A stretch of DNA of 64,000 nucleotides from contig OX422217.1 in the NCBI GenBank assembly GCA_949130495.1, forward strand, positions 571,178,606 through 571,242,605, given 5' to 3'. Under the pieces are notes generated by a model. The model was not told where the DNA came from. It saw only the letters and a list, made by a program, of their open reading frames with translations, and made no database searches. This DNA is from Sambucus nigra (taxonomy: Eukaryota; Streptophyta; Magnoliopsida; Dipsacales; Adoxaceae). This document shows positions 1-10,400 of this stretch, piece after piece; within the stretch, counting starts at the first letter, position 1; every line of letters starts with the position of its first letter. A program made the position numbers and the translations under genes.

Positions 1-61
1 ACCAATACCACATTGAATTCAATGCTTCTGCAGCAACTGCTCTTACTACATCATCAGGATC
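1..61 (-). CDS. Possible exon fragment, HEAT-repeat-like
   Basis: On the minus strand an AG (62-63) is followed by an open frame reading DPDDVVRAVAAEAL, then running off the window. Alternating acidic residues followed by VRAVAAEAL are typical of a HEAT-repeat helix, and the wording resembles the HEAT region of BTAF1/MOT1-type TBP-associated ATPases (from memory of that family). The fragment is very short, the upstream exon is not found, and the last residues before the window edge fit less well, so an intron may begin there. It could also be a chance match or a pseudogene fragment. Confidence 0.22.
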
Positions 62-1407
62 CTACACCCCAGTTATGCTCTGCTCTTCTCTGATTGTACC
101 TAAAACACAACATCATCAGGATTACACAACTTGATATAAAATGAAAACTTGTATTTTCAAAATTTTATTTTTTACCTCACCCTAAAAACTTAGAAATCAT
201 ATAAAACAAAAGAGATCAACAATCCAACAACTGCATCTGCAGAAACTTTAGTGGAAATTTCAATTCAATAGCGTTTGAATGCCTCCAAAAACTTTCACAA
301 TCCAACAATAAGTTCACCTACAATTGCGATCAACATAAATCGATGTGCAAAAGGAAGATGAAACCAATACATTTCAGTTTAATGTAAATAAAATGGGATA
401 TTTTTTGCAAACCAGTGTGTTATCCTTGCTATTCATCCTCACGTTTAGGTGCTTCTTTGATCTTGTCTCCCCCGTCATACTACATATCAGACATCCACAA
501 TCTGATCAGTTAAGGAACTGTAACCTCAAACACGTGAATCGCTCTACTATGATTTAACAAAATTGAGCAGTTATAAACATAAAAGTAGCATCTACACCAT
601 ATCCGATCCATTCTTATAAGGGTTTTTTCACATGTCAATTTACATACAAATAAAATATAAAGAAATAAAATAAATAATTGTAAAATGCTCACACTATTTT
701 ATGGCATGTTTATTTCACCATGCCTTCCACGAACGTCTCAATTTTGGATATAACTAAAATCGAAATAAATGATTATTTGATGAACATATCAATGAAAAGA
801 TATATGATAGATAAAACTACTAGTGTTGTGGAGTGATTAATTTAAAAATCGATAAGACGTTGAATAATATAAAGAGACACTACCTACCGCTTATACATAT
901 GAGTGATAGGTGGTTGATCACAACTGAGAGAGAGAGAAAGAGACAGGGTAAAGTGGGAGGTTTTGGTTGTGGTGGAGCCCCATCCTCTGAAAAAAAAAGA
1001 AGGCACAAAAACAAAAAAAATGACCAAACTGAACAAAAAAATGTACAAATAATGGCCCCATACCAAAAACCTGTGAACAAAAAAGAGACAGGGTAAATTT
1101 CTACCCAGTGAATTTGAACAAAAAACCTGAACACTATTCCCATTTCTCATACGAATGGCCCAATACAAAAAAACTCCATACAAAGATGAATAAAAATAAA
1201 AAAAATACCCAAACACAAATCAAATAAAAAATAGAGACAGATAGAGCTTCCAATGAATTAAAAACTCTATCCCTTTTAACTAGTTAGTAAAACTAATAAA
1301 TCAATAAAGATAAACCTTCCTTTAGAACAGTCATCAAAGACTTTATCTCCGGATAAAGAGTAGAGCTTCCAAAAACGCAAGTTTTCTTAAACAACTTGTG
1401 AACATAG
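1..1407. other. Flanking host DNA left of Gypsy-1
   Basis: AT-rich sequence with no LTR, TIR or retroelement coding signature. It is the left half of the site into which Gypsy-1 inserted: the last five bases (CATAG, 1403-1407) recur immediately after the element at 29467-29471, so this stretch was once continuous with 29472-30494. Short open frames at 345-557 and 833-1216 exist on both strands but have low-complexity composition and no recognisable domain. Apart from the exon candidate at the extreme left I see no gene. Confidence 0.6.
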
Positions 1408-1453
1408 TGTGACACCCCACCTAATTAACCCCTGGTGATCAGTCCTAAATTAA

Positions 1454-1740
1454 CACTACACCAAATCTGCCGAATTGTCACCGTCATTGACATTGACAAG
1501 TTGAACTTGTAAAGGTCAATGACCGTGACAATTCTCGACGAGACAACATTTTTTGTCACGGACTTGTCACGGTCATTAACCGTGACAAGTTCATTAGAAT
1601 TGTCACGGTCGTGTCACGATCAAGGACCGTGACAAGCCCGCGACATTTGTTTAAAAAATGTCACGGTTATTGACCATGACAAGTTCGTGACAACTTGATT
1701 TGTCACGGACTTGTCACGATCAAGGATCGTGACAATTCAG
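1454..1740. repeat. CACTA left terminus and subterminal palindromic repeats
   Basis: After the CACTACACCAAA terminus come many direct and inverted copies of TTGTCACGGTC and GACCGTGACAA, often as back-to-back palindromes around a TTGACC or ATTGAC centre. In CACTA elements such subterminal arrays are the sites bound by the element's second protein (TNPA in En/Spm); that role here is inferred from family knowledge. Copies vary by one or two bases. Confidence 0.85.
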
Positions 1741-2222
1741 GGAAGAAATAAAAATAAATCTGCTAGGCAGTATGTCCACTGCCAGTGCCCAGCAGTATAT
1801 TTATACCTGTTATAGCAACGTTGTACCTGTTCAAACATCATATCTCCAAATAAAATAGAGATAATGCAAGTATACATTCAAAATAGAGAGAATATGCATC
1901 ACCATATAATCCAAATATAATTCAAATGTAACAATTTAGAACAATTCAATTCAAACTTAAAACAATGTCACTAAAAGTATGGGGTATGGTTATCTCTGAG
2001 GAGATGAGTAGGACACACGATATATGAATTGACACACCCACTAATATACACCGTGCCGCATTGTTGGCTCAACCATAATGGGGAGTTCTCCTTCCCGGGT
2101 ATCACATGCATGACGAGTACCTTGGACTCGATGTCTTGAAGCTCATGTCCCCGAACTAGTCCACCCTGGACGATATTCGAATCCTCACCCCCGCCCTATT
2201 AGCTGGCCATCAAATATGTCCA

Positions 2223-3560
2223 TTAAAAACACGCTCGACCAACCAAGTGTCGACATCGGTCTGTTGAAGGGAGCCAAATAGGGAAGTGGATCATAAAGTT
2301 CGCACGTGTCGGCGATGAAGCAGCGAGGTCCACGACCTCGTCCTCCCGCACCTTGTCCTCTCGCACCTCGTCCTCCACCAACTTCTCCTTCCCTTTCCCC
2401 TTATGGTTGCCGCCCAACGAATGCTTCACGAATGAGAACATATCCTGGACCGTCGCCTCCAAACGGGACAGCTTCGCGTCATGTGAATCCACCGTTCGAG
2501 CCAACCCGGTGTCACTCGTATCTACTCCGATGATCCTAGATTTGGCCACTCGCGAGCTCACCCCCTTGTTCTCCCCATGCGATCAGAGCCAAGCACTTGG
2601 TTGAGTGCGTCTGTGGACAAATATGCCTTGTCGACATCAGACTATGACTCATGAACTTCCTTAAGCTTTGCCTGAAACGACAAAAAGCACATGATTAGTA
2701 AAATAAGTAAATTAAAAAATTATAACGTAATTAACAAAAAGTAAACTGTCGGATTACTTACAATCGTAGACGCAACGCTTGGGGACACCTCCGTGTCCTT
2801 CCCCTTCTTCGTCCGAAGAGCCACATAAGTATCGAAACTATGTGGGCTACCCCCAAGGCCACTCCCTGTCCCCTAAAATAAAATAAAGTAAAATTAGTAT
2901 CGGCCCCGCAAAGTAAAATAATACCGAATAATATATTTTATGTGGTCATAGAAAAATTAAATCTTACCATCATCATATGCTCCACCTCGGCGTAAGACAT
3001 CCGACCGGAGTAGTGCACGTCCGTATTTTTTGCCCGATTTTCCCTTCCCGATTAGCGAGATGCCAATTGTCACTCCCCGATCTCATTGTCAATGAACTTT
3101 TGCCATTGTGACAATGACATCGGCTCCTTCGGCAGGACGAATTCACGCCTTTGGATAATGGACTCTCGTGTCTTCCCAAAGTACCGGGTCCGCATATTTT
3201 TCTTCCACGTCTTGTGTTGCTCCCTCAACTGTTCCAAGATGGAATCACGTAGCTTTGGATCCAGGCTGAATTGTTCCTGTCCAACAAATACAATGTTAGT
3301 TGCAAATAAATATAAATATAAAATCGAAATCGAAATCGAAATCGAAATTGAAATTGAAATATTCATATAAATATAAATATAAATATAAATATAAATATAA
3401 ATATAAATACATTACCTGTAGTGCCACCCAAACAACTAACTTGAGATCATATGTCACCTCCTTCCAACTCGTATACCTCGGGACGATGATCGTCTTTACC
3501 ATCTCGAGGGATCTCGTTAATAGCCCCGACTTGTTCTCGTTGGCCATCCCCAATTTTCCA
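2223..3560 (-). pseudogene. CACTA second protein (En/Spm plant-transposase-like), remnant
   Basis: Several minus-strand frames carry pieces of a En/Spm-associated protein. The segment at about 3070-3290 has the pattern LREQHKTWKKNMR followed by an aromatic-rich stretch and a LSQWQKFID motif, typical of plant Ptta/En/Spm proteins. The segment 2223-2561 has a predicted coiled coil (repeated DAKLSRLEATVQ-type heptads) followed by charged KGKGKE and EVREDKVRED repeats. Introns, frameshifts and expanded simple repeats at 3322-3409 break the gene, so no exact exon model is given. It lies downstream of the transposase gene on the same strand, the usual arrangement. Confidence 0.6.
3322..3409. repeat. 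Two adjacent hexanucleotide microsatellites
   Basis: Roughly six units of GAAATC (one or two with GAAATT) are followed by about eight units of ATAAAT. They lie in the intronic part of the CACTA remnant and generate spurious open frames such as runs of (KS)n or (IE)n. Confidence 0.9.
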
Positions 3561-3984
3561 TATTTGGGGAGCCTAGGGGCCGAGGAGCCCTCGTCGCCTC
3601 CGCTAGCACCGAGCCCAGACTACATCATCATAACCAGCATCATCATCCTCTCCATAATACATGAAGGAGACATTTATTGTAAAAAAATGTTATTAGTACA
3701 GATCAAAATGAATTAGAAGAAGACATGCCAATATGTACAATTACTACAAATAAAATGAATTAATACTATTAAACACCTCATAATATGTACAATTACTTTC
3801 AATTTGAAATATCCCCACCCCACCCCCACCCCTAATGCCCACACACGTGCACACTACACAAGAGTGAAAATGATGAAGTGCAAATCAATTAAAAGCATTA
3901 AAAATGGAAGTTTTGGTACAAATTGGTATATTTATTACAATTTTTTTTTTGAAATTCGGGTTATCATAAAAGAATGGATTCATA

Positions 3985-5640
3985 TTCGGTAGGAGCAGCC
4001 AAGTCATCCACACTACTATTAAGACGCTTTGGCGCGTGTTGGACAATTGACCATGGCTCTTTGGTTATATACTCCGAGTAAAACACTTGGTTAACCTTTT
4101 AAAATGCACAAACAAACGGCTCATCGCTCACGTGGTCGTTGCTATTCAACTTGGACAAGTCAACCATGATCAAATTGGTGACATGATCAACTTGAAAAGC
4201 ATTTTTATCCTCAACTCTTACCCAGTCACAGTAAAATACAACATATTTGAAGCTTATATAATCCAATTCAAATATATTTCGGATTAAACCATAGTAAGTC
4301 ATTTCAGCTTCAACGAGGTTTTTATCTTTTGCGCTCGCTAAAAAGAAAGTAAGAGCCTTGTATGAAATGCCCGAGTTCTATACATTTGTAGTTTCCTTGT
4401 ACACTTTATCGCCGAATACGTAACCGTTCAATTGATACTTTTTATACGCTTGTGCCATGAACAAGGGTCCAGTGGCTAGACGAGAAAGCCTTCATGTCTT
4501 ATCAACCGTCTTTAAGAGCTGAGAAAATAGATAATTTATTTATATTAGTTGTAAAATTTGAATGTAATTTAACGTTATATAATGACCATTTTCATTATAA
4601 TTACCTCGTGTGTCAACTACAACCTAAATTCTCTGTCTGATTGTACCATTGTTTTTCATCTTTTATTGTTCTCATAGGCTTCATATTTTTTTCATATTAC
4701 AAAATTAATCATGTATAAAATAATCTAAAATATTTTTAAACATTACAATAATCAAAACTTACTTTTTCCATTCTTCGACATCTTCATGTGTTTCAAATAG
4801 ACAACAAGCTACTTGTTCATGTTGCAAACTAGTTAATTTCACTCGTTTTCCAATCACATGACCACCATCACCGACGAACTCATCAGTGTCATCAACGCTG
4901 GTCGAGTCAGGCATATATTCCCGAGTATATATCGATGAATCCACGGTGATATATTCCTTTGCAATTGATCCTCCAATGTATCGCGTATTCTTGACGTAAT
5001 CTTTAAAAACTTTCATCAATAATTCAAACGGATACATCCATTTATATCTAACTGGACCACAAAGAAGTGCCTCGTTGCATAGGTATACCCATAAGTGAAC
5101 ACTTATGTCAAAGAATGCTGGGGGAAAGTACTTCTCCAACACACAAATCGCTTCGGTCACTACCAATTTTGCGGCCACTATGTATTCTCGATTGACTATC
5201 TTCTTACACAAGAGTGAGAAGGTAATACTAATTTTCATAATAGCCCAACGCAAATCCTTGTGCTTGGAGAAACAGTGCTTAAACAATAAAGGAACCAATT
5301 GCATGATCACATGCCAATCGTGGGACTTACACTTATGTTAATCATGAGTAGTATAATTCACAATCCTTTGCAAGTTGGACGAAAAAGTAGATGGTCCCTT
5401 CAAATTGTATATTGTGTCTAAAATCACCTTCCTTTCCCCACTCGTCAAAGTAAACGCACCAGGGGGAATTATTGTCCTTCCCCTACTATCTTCTTTCAAC
5501 CATAGTTGTGGCTTAAGTTTCAACGATTTAAGGTCTTTTCGTGCATTTTCTCCATTCTTCGAATGACTCCCCCCAAAGCAAGTGCCGACAATATTTTCAG
5601 TAAAGTTCTTCTCTGCATGCATCACATCCAATACATGACA
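3985..5640 (-). pseudogene. CACTA Tnp2-type transposase, C-terminal remnant
   Basis: Read on the minus strand, 5640-5338 contains HVLDVMHAEKNFTENIVGT, the tail of the catalytic Transposase_21 domain. Bases 5310-4759 match the DUF4218 block (LEKYFPPAFFDISVHL, PVRYKWMYPFELLMKVFK, NTRYIGGSIAKEYI). Bases 4302-3985 match DUF4216 (TYYGLIRNIFELDY, VVFYCDWV, then QVFYSEYI after a stop). This domain order is that of CACTA Tnp2 proteins. The catalytic part upstream of 5640 is gone: the frame runs straight into a long CA repeat. Stops and spacer losses between blocks confirm a pseudogene. Confidence 0.85.
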
Positions 5641-5653
5641 CACACCACACACG

Positions 5654-5703
<50 letters not shown>

Positions 5704-6063
5704 ACACACTCACATGCACACCCCCACCACACCCTGCCCCCCTCCCCCCACCAAATACCACCCCACACCACCCCTTGCCCCCTCCCCCTCCCACCTTCAC
5801 ACACACACACGCCCCCTCCCCCTCCAACCTACACACACGCACACCACACACGCACACACACACACACAACACCCCACCCCCATCCACCCTTGTCCCCTCC
5901 CCCTCCCACCTGCACACACACAGACACACACCACACACGCACACATATACACACACACACATACACACATATAGAACTGAAAGAGAAAGAGAGGAAAAAA
6001 AACATACCTTAGAGAGAGAGAGAGAGGTCGAAATCACAGAAAGAGAGAGAGAGAGAGAGAGGG
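5640..6063. repeat. CA-rich, C-rich and GA microsatellite tract
   Basis: Bases 5640-5700 are almost pure (CA)n. Up to 5975 CA runs alternate with CCCCCTCCCCC blocks and imperfect CACACA units, and 6013-6063 is (GA)n. All ORFs called here on either strand (poly HT, poly CV) are artefacts of the repeat. The tract occupies the place where the catalytic part of Tnp2 should be. Confidence 0.95.
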
Positions 6064-6115
6064 AAAACCAAAAACAGTGGGAAAAAAAATAAGGCGGAGA
6101 GATTTTTGCTAGAGA

Positions 6116-6183
6116 AATTGTCACGGACATGTCACGGTCCTTGACCGTGACAATATTTATAAGGATTGTTACGGTCATTGACC
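6116..6183. repeat. CACTA right subterminal repeats and truncated junction
   Basis: Contains GTCACGGACATGTCACGGTCCTTGACCGTGAC-type copies (here described in parts) matching the left subterminal array. The sequence stops at GGTCATTGAC with no terminal CACTA repeat. The next bases (about 6184-6201, AAATGTTAACCATTTACTC) duplicate LTR sequence found again at 6253-6271, so the junction contains locally copied filler. Confidence 0.75.
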
Positions 6184-6390
6184 AAATGTTAACCATTTAC
6201 TCGAAATGACGTAAATAAAATTTTACTATTCACTTAGTCATTAAATTTCCCTAAATGTTAACCATTTACTCCTCGTTTAATATTTAAATAAATATTATCA
6301 TAATTAATTCAAGTAAATTATGACACACAAGTAATTTAGAATTTCCCAAATTAATTAAATATTAAATGCACAAAAATACGGGGTGTTACA

Positions 6391-6405
6391 TACTCCCCAC
6401 TACAA
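6391..6405 (-). promoter_or_regulatory. Gypsy-1 polypurine tract
   Basis: Directly internal to the 3' LTR the minus strand reads GTAGTGGGGAGTA, then the LTR begins. A purine-rich tract abutting the 3' LTR is the expected plus-strand DNA primer site. Confidence 0.75.
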
Positions 6406-6424
6406 AGGAATTTTGTCCCTGAAA

Positions 6425-7443
6425 TTATGTCGTACCTGTGGTGAATAGATCTAGATATTGTTCCCGCATATCCTCGTCCTGCTCCCAGGTGGACTCGTCA
6501 ATGTTGTGATGACCCCACTGTACTCTAACTAGTGAAACAACCTTGGATCGTAACTTTCGCTCACTACGGTCCAAAATAGTCACCAGTCTCTCCTCGTATG
6601 AGATGTATGGCTGTAAATCAATTTCCTCAAGTGGAATGCGCTAGAAGGCCTTCTTGGTTCTTCGATATTTCTTCAGTGACGTCACATGGAACACGTCGTG
6701 TATCCGCTGAAGATGCTCTGACAATCCCAGTATATATGCTATCGGTCCCACCCTCTCAATAATAGGGAAAGGCCCCACCTACCTCGGTGCAAATTTACCT
6801 TTCTTGCCAAACCTCATTACCCCTTTTATAGGGGACACCCGAACCAATACCTGGTCCCCAACCTCTAACTCCACATGCCTTTGTGAAGCATCAACATAAC
6901 TCTTCTGTATATCCCAAGCTATTCAAATCTGTCCTCGGATCAAATCTATCTTGGCAGACGTCTCCTGGACAATCTCCGGCCCCAATAGCTTGTTGTCCCC
7001 CACCTCTAACCAACAAGCAGGTGAATGAAAAGGTCTCTCGTACAGTGCCTCGAATGATTCCATGTCAATCATGAAATGGTAGGAGTTGTTATACACGAAC
7101 TCTACCAAAGGAAGATATCTCTCCCATACTCCCCCAAAGTTCAAACTGCACATCCCGAGCATGTCGTCCATCTGATTGACTCTCTCAGTTTTCCCGTCGG
7201 TCTGTGGGTGATAGGCTGTACTTAAACGTAACTCCGTGCCCATGGCCTCTTTAAAGATCTGCCAAAAGTGGGCCACAAAAATTTTGTCTGTGTCATACAC
7301 AATATTTATCGGTACCCCGTGCATCTTAACAATTTTCGCTATGAAGAGATCCGCATAACGCATCGTCTCAAAGTCTGTGCGAACCGACAGGAAATGGGCC
7401 ACCTTGGTCAACCAATCCACAATGACCCATATGGAATCGTGAC
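6425..7443 (-). pseudogene. Gypsy-1 pol, distal part: integrase core and chromodomain
   Basis: The frame after Copia-1 starts at GHDSIWVIVDWLTKVAHF and runs through the integrase core: YHPQTDGKTERVNQ with its conserved glutamate is clear, and D/N motifs around IVYDTDKIF hold the second acidic position. The region about 6430-6920 continues with VGDQVLVRVSPIKG, HDVFHVTSLKKY and a chromodomain (YEERLVTILDRSERKLR, VQWGHHNIDESTWE). The stop is at 6425-6427. In-frame stops lie before VGPFPII and after TKKAF. Joined across Copia-1, the frame goes from VDHRR directly into GHDS, so about 25-30 residues usual between the zinc domain and the core were already missing before Copia-1 inserted. Confidence 0.88.
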
Positions 7444-7448
7444 CTCTC

Positions 7449-8262
7449 TGTAAGGACATTTTTGTCCATTATCAATTTGTTATATCGCACGCCGTTACAC
7501 CATTGAAGAAATTCAAGATTCATTCAGTCATCAACGAATCCGAATATCAAAAGAAGAAGAGGAATCAAAGTCTGACAGGCCGGACCGGTCCACCCAGAAT
7601 AAACGAACTGATCCGCCTGCGGACCGGTTCGCCTACTGAAAGCCAGTATACCCCGGACCGATTGTGAACCGAAGATGCCAAATATAAAAAGAACCGGTCC
7701 GCCTGGGATAAACACAAACAGATCGTGCAAAGATTTTTTAGGCCCAGGACTCCTTTTATAAACCCACTACGGAAAGTGGTTTTCTAAGACTTCCATACAT
7801 GATTTTCAGAGTACAAAAAACTCTAGGTCTTCACCTATTGAGCCCTAGACTCTAGGTTTTTGATTCACACAAATTTCCAAACATTTGTGAATCTCTTTGC
7901 AACCCAGGAACGCACTTTTTCTGTTCATATCATTGTGGAGAAGACCGTTCTTCTTCTTCTTCATTGTAGCCCTACTGGAAATGGATAACTCCAGTCGCCG
8001 ACTACAGAATCCGACACCTGAGGGTAATTCTTAGTCACTTGTATTTTCATTGTAATCCGAAAATTGTACAGTTACAATATTATAATGGAAATAAATGGTT
8101 TTGCCCCTTTGGGGGATTTTTCCTCACAAGCATGTGTTTGAGTGCTCTTGCTTAGTTCATTATCTTATTCAATCACATACTGTTGCATGTTTGGGGTTTG
8201 TTTAAGTTAAAATGTGTTTAATATATAATTTGCCCATTTGAATGCAAACACATACGTTCTCA
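7449..8262 (+). repeat. Copia-1 5' LTR
   Basis: 814 bp, TG...CA ends. It differs from the 3' copy by scattered substitutions and by lacking about 21 bp inside the palindrome array (the 3' copy has an extra CAAACCCGTACCGGTCCGC-type unit near 15190-15210). Confidence 0.95.
7582..7763 (+). promoter_or_regulatory. Copia-1 U3 palindrome array plus TATA box
   Basis: Perfect palindrome GGACCGGTCC at 7582-7591, near-copies GGACCGGTTC at 7621-7630 and GAACCGGTCC at 7691-7700, and partial copies between them. A TATA box (TTTTATAAAC, 7754-7763) follows about 54 bp after the last copy. The decayed counterpart in the 3' LTR lies at about 15137-15276. The role as an enhancer is inferred from position. Confidence 0.6.
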
Positions 8263-8265
8263 AAT

Positions 8266-8277
8266 TGGTATCAGAGC
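8266..8277 (+). other. Copia-1 primer-binding site (initiator Met tRNA)
   Basis: TGGTATCAGAGC lies three bases after the 5' LTR and is the standard complement of the plant initiator-Met tRNA 3' end. Confidence 0.93.
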
Positions 8278-8375
8278 GGGTTACGCTAATCTATCGCGTA
8301 TTCCTATTTTTCGCAAAATTTTTCTAAGATATCAATTTTCTGAAAAAATTGATTTTTGAAAAAGTGCGTGTTCAA

Positions 8376-10400
8376 ATGGAGAAGTTATATAATAAAATGC
8401 CAGTTTTTGATGGGACAAACTGTGCCTATTGGAAAGCCCATATGAGGTCTGCATTAAAAGCCATTGATGAGCGTGTCTGGATTTTGGTTGAAAGAGGGTG
8501 GACACCTCCCTCCGTGACTGTTGATAATGTGATCAACTTGAAACCTGTCACTTCTTGGACTGAAGAAGAATTTAAATGGTCATCTTTTAATTCTAAGGGT
8601 CTAAGTGCTATTTTTGGGTCTGTCACACCTGATGAGTTCAAACGAATAATGACGTGCACCACGTCAAAAGAGGCATGGGATGTTTTACAACTCACCCATG
8701 AAGAAACAAATGCTGTGAAAGAGTCTAAATTGTAAAATTTAACAACTCAATTTGAAACCATCACCATGCATGAATCTGAATGCTTTGATGAATTTTATGC
8801 TAGACTTTCTGACATTGTGAATACTAGCTTTAATCTTGGTGAACATATTCCTAATGTTAGAGTTGTTAAAAAGATTCTTCGTTCTTTGCCTAAGCGTTTT
8901 ATCCCTAAAGTCACTGTGCTAAATTCAATGGGTAATTTAAATACGCTAAAATTGGAAGAACTTGTAGGAGATTTGTAAACATATGAAATTGATATGTTCC
9001 CTAAAACTGCTAAATCTAAAGATAAGGGAATTGCACTTAATGCCCAAGAGAGAATGAGCGAGGGGTCGGCTAGAAAGAGGGTAGAGTCATCTAGAAAGAG
9101 AAAGACTGACACGTCAGATTCTGAGTGTGATTTTGACTTAGATGATTTGGCTTTTTTTGCAAAAAATTTCAAGAGGATTCTCAAATTTAAGAAAAATGGC
9201 AATTTTAAAGATAAAAAGAAATTTGAGAAAAATAAGTTTGAAAAGAAAAATGAAAAAGTTTTTAAAGATCCTCCTAAGAAAGATAGTGAGAGATGATTTG
9301 AGTGCGATGGTATGGGTCATAGAGCCTTTGAGTGTGCCACTCGTCTTAATAGAGAGAATGGGAAATCTGTCCTTAATGCTACCCTTAGCGACGACAGTGA
9401 GGTCGAGACGGTGGATTCAGGAGATGAGTCACCGCATGAGTGTAACTTCACCGCATTTATGGCCAGTCAAGTGACCACTCCTAGTTCTCTTCACGACGAT
9501 AAGGATGATGCTTCACAGGGACACCTCGATAGTGAGATCGATGTGAGTGAGGGGGAGGATGACTCAAGTGAGAGCGAGTGTGATATTCAACGCGCCTACG
9601 CTGAGTTATATTCTGAGTCTTTTAAAACTAAAAAATGTAACAAAGCGCTAGTCCTTAAGATCCCCGGCTTAGAGGAAGAATTAAGAAGAGCAAGAAAGAG
9701 AGAGTCCTCCACCTTCACCGCCCTGAGAGAGAGAGAATCTGCCTGTGTCGAGAAAGAGAGTTTGTTTAGAGAGAGAAAGAGTGTTTTTGAGAAAGAGAGA
9801 GGGGACTTAACTAAACAAGTGGCTAGCCTTACGAGTCAGCTCCATTCCTCCGTGGAGACTCGGAAGAAACTTGAAGCCCTTGTTGCCCAGCTGACTCATG
9901 ATCTTGAGAAAGCACGGGAATTCAAGGTACAAATCGAGGAAAAATCTGGGAAGATGCTCCTCGGCCCCGCTTTAGGTTTTGGTGATCGGCAAGGAATTGG
10001 TTATGATGGTGCCTCCACGTCTCAAATTGCACCTGGACCAGTTCCTAAGTTTACTACGACTCCTTATGGCCATCGTCAAAAACCTCGAAGGAGAGTTCGA
10101 CCAAGAAAGGCAAACCAAGGTACACCTTTGACTATGTTCTTTTGTACTTATTGCAAAAGGAAAGGCCACCTTAGGGAGTTTTGCTATAGCATTGGTTGGA
10201 TACGACGTACTACTGCTCCACCACATCATACTGATGAGTTTTCTAGTCTGAGAGAGCGAGTTGAGTTCTTAGCTGCCACATCTCAGAGTTTGATGGAAGA
10301 ATTCCGACGGATGTCTTTGCCGTTAGTGGATGCTTCTCACATTCTAGCTAAAACCAACAACAAAGGCAAACAAAAGGTCATCCCTTCTTGGGTACCTAAG
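8376..10400 (+). pseudogene. Copia-1 Gag (two zinc knuckles, central coiled coil)
   Basis: Start chosen at the ATG giving MEKLYNKMPVFDGTNCAYWK, the usual Copia Gag opening. The N-terminal half (8376-8978) is the UBN2-type Gag domain. A first CCHC knuckle at about 9295-9345 reads FECDGMGHRAFEC, its first cysteine lost to a stop at 9294-9296. Acidic and heptad-rich coiled-coil sequence fills about 9500-9950. A second knuckle, CTYCKRKGHLREFC, is at about 10145-10185. Stops at 8733-8735 and 8976-8978 stand where relatives have CAA (SKLQNL, GDLQTYE), so both look like C-to-T changes. Gag and pol share one long frame from 9297 to 11093. Confidence 0.88.

Larger units (their letters stand above)
1454..6183 (-). 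mobile_element. Degenerate CACTA (En/Spm) DNA transposon
   Basis: The left end begins CACTACACCAAA directly after a TAA in the LTR, matching the CACTA terminal signature and 3-bp target habit. Subterminal repeats of the palindromic word GTCACGGTCATTGACCGTGAC occur at both ends (about 1470-1740 and 6116-6182). Minus-strand coding remnants match the two CACTA proteins: Tnp2-type transposase (3985-5640) and a second En/Spm-type protein (2223-3560). The right terminus, expected to end in TTTGGTGTAGTG, is missing and the sequence jumps back into LTR, so the element is right-truncated and immobile. Confidence 0.83.
1408..6390 (-). repeat. Gypsy-1 3' LTR, mostly replaced by a CACTA element
   Basis: The two ends match the intact LTR at 26553-29466. 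Bases 1408-1453 correspond to its left end (shared GGTGATCAGTCCTAAATTA), and about 6199-6390 correspond to its right end (shared CTCGAAATGACGTAAAT and the terminal GGGGTGTTACA). About 2.7 kb of LTR interior present in the other copy (about 26600-29289) is absent here; a CACTA-derived segment sits in its place. The loss therefore came with or after the CACTA insertion. Confidence 0.85.

Noticed and set aside
833..1216. Overlapping ORFs on both strands in the left host DNA
   Set aside because: Low-complexity composition (AAAAACA-rich), no domain, no promoter or splice support.
5506..6196. Long ORFs on both strands rich in His-Thr or Cys-Val
   Set aside because: They are translations of (CA)n and C-rich microsatellites; no codon structure beyond the repeat.
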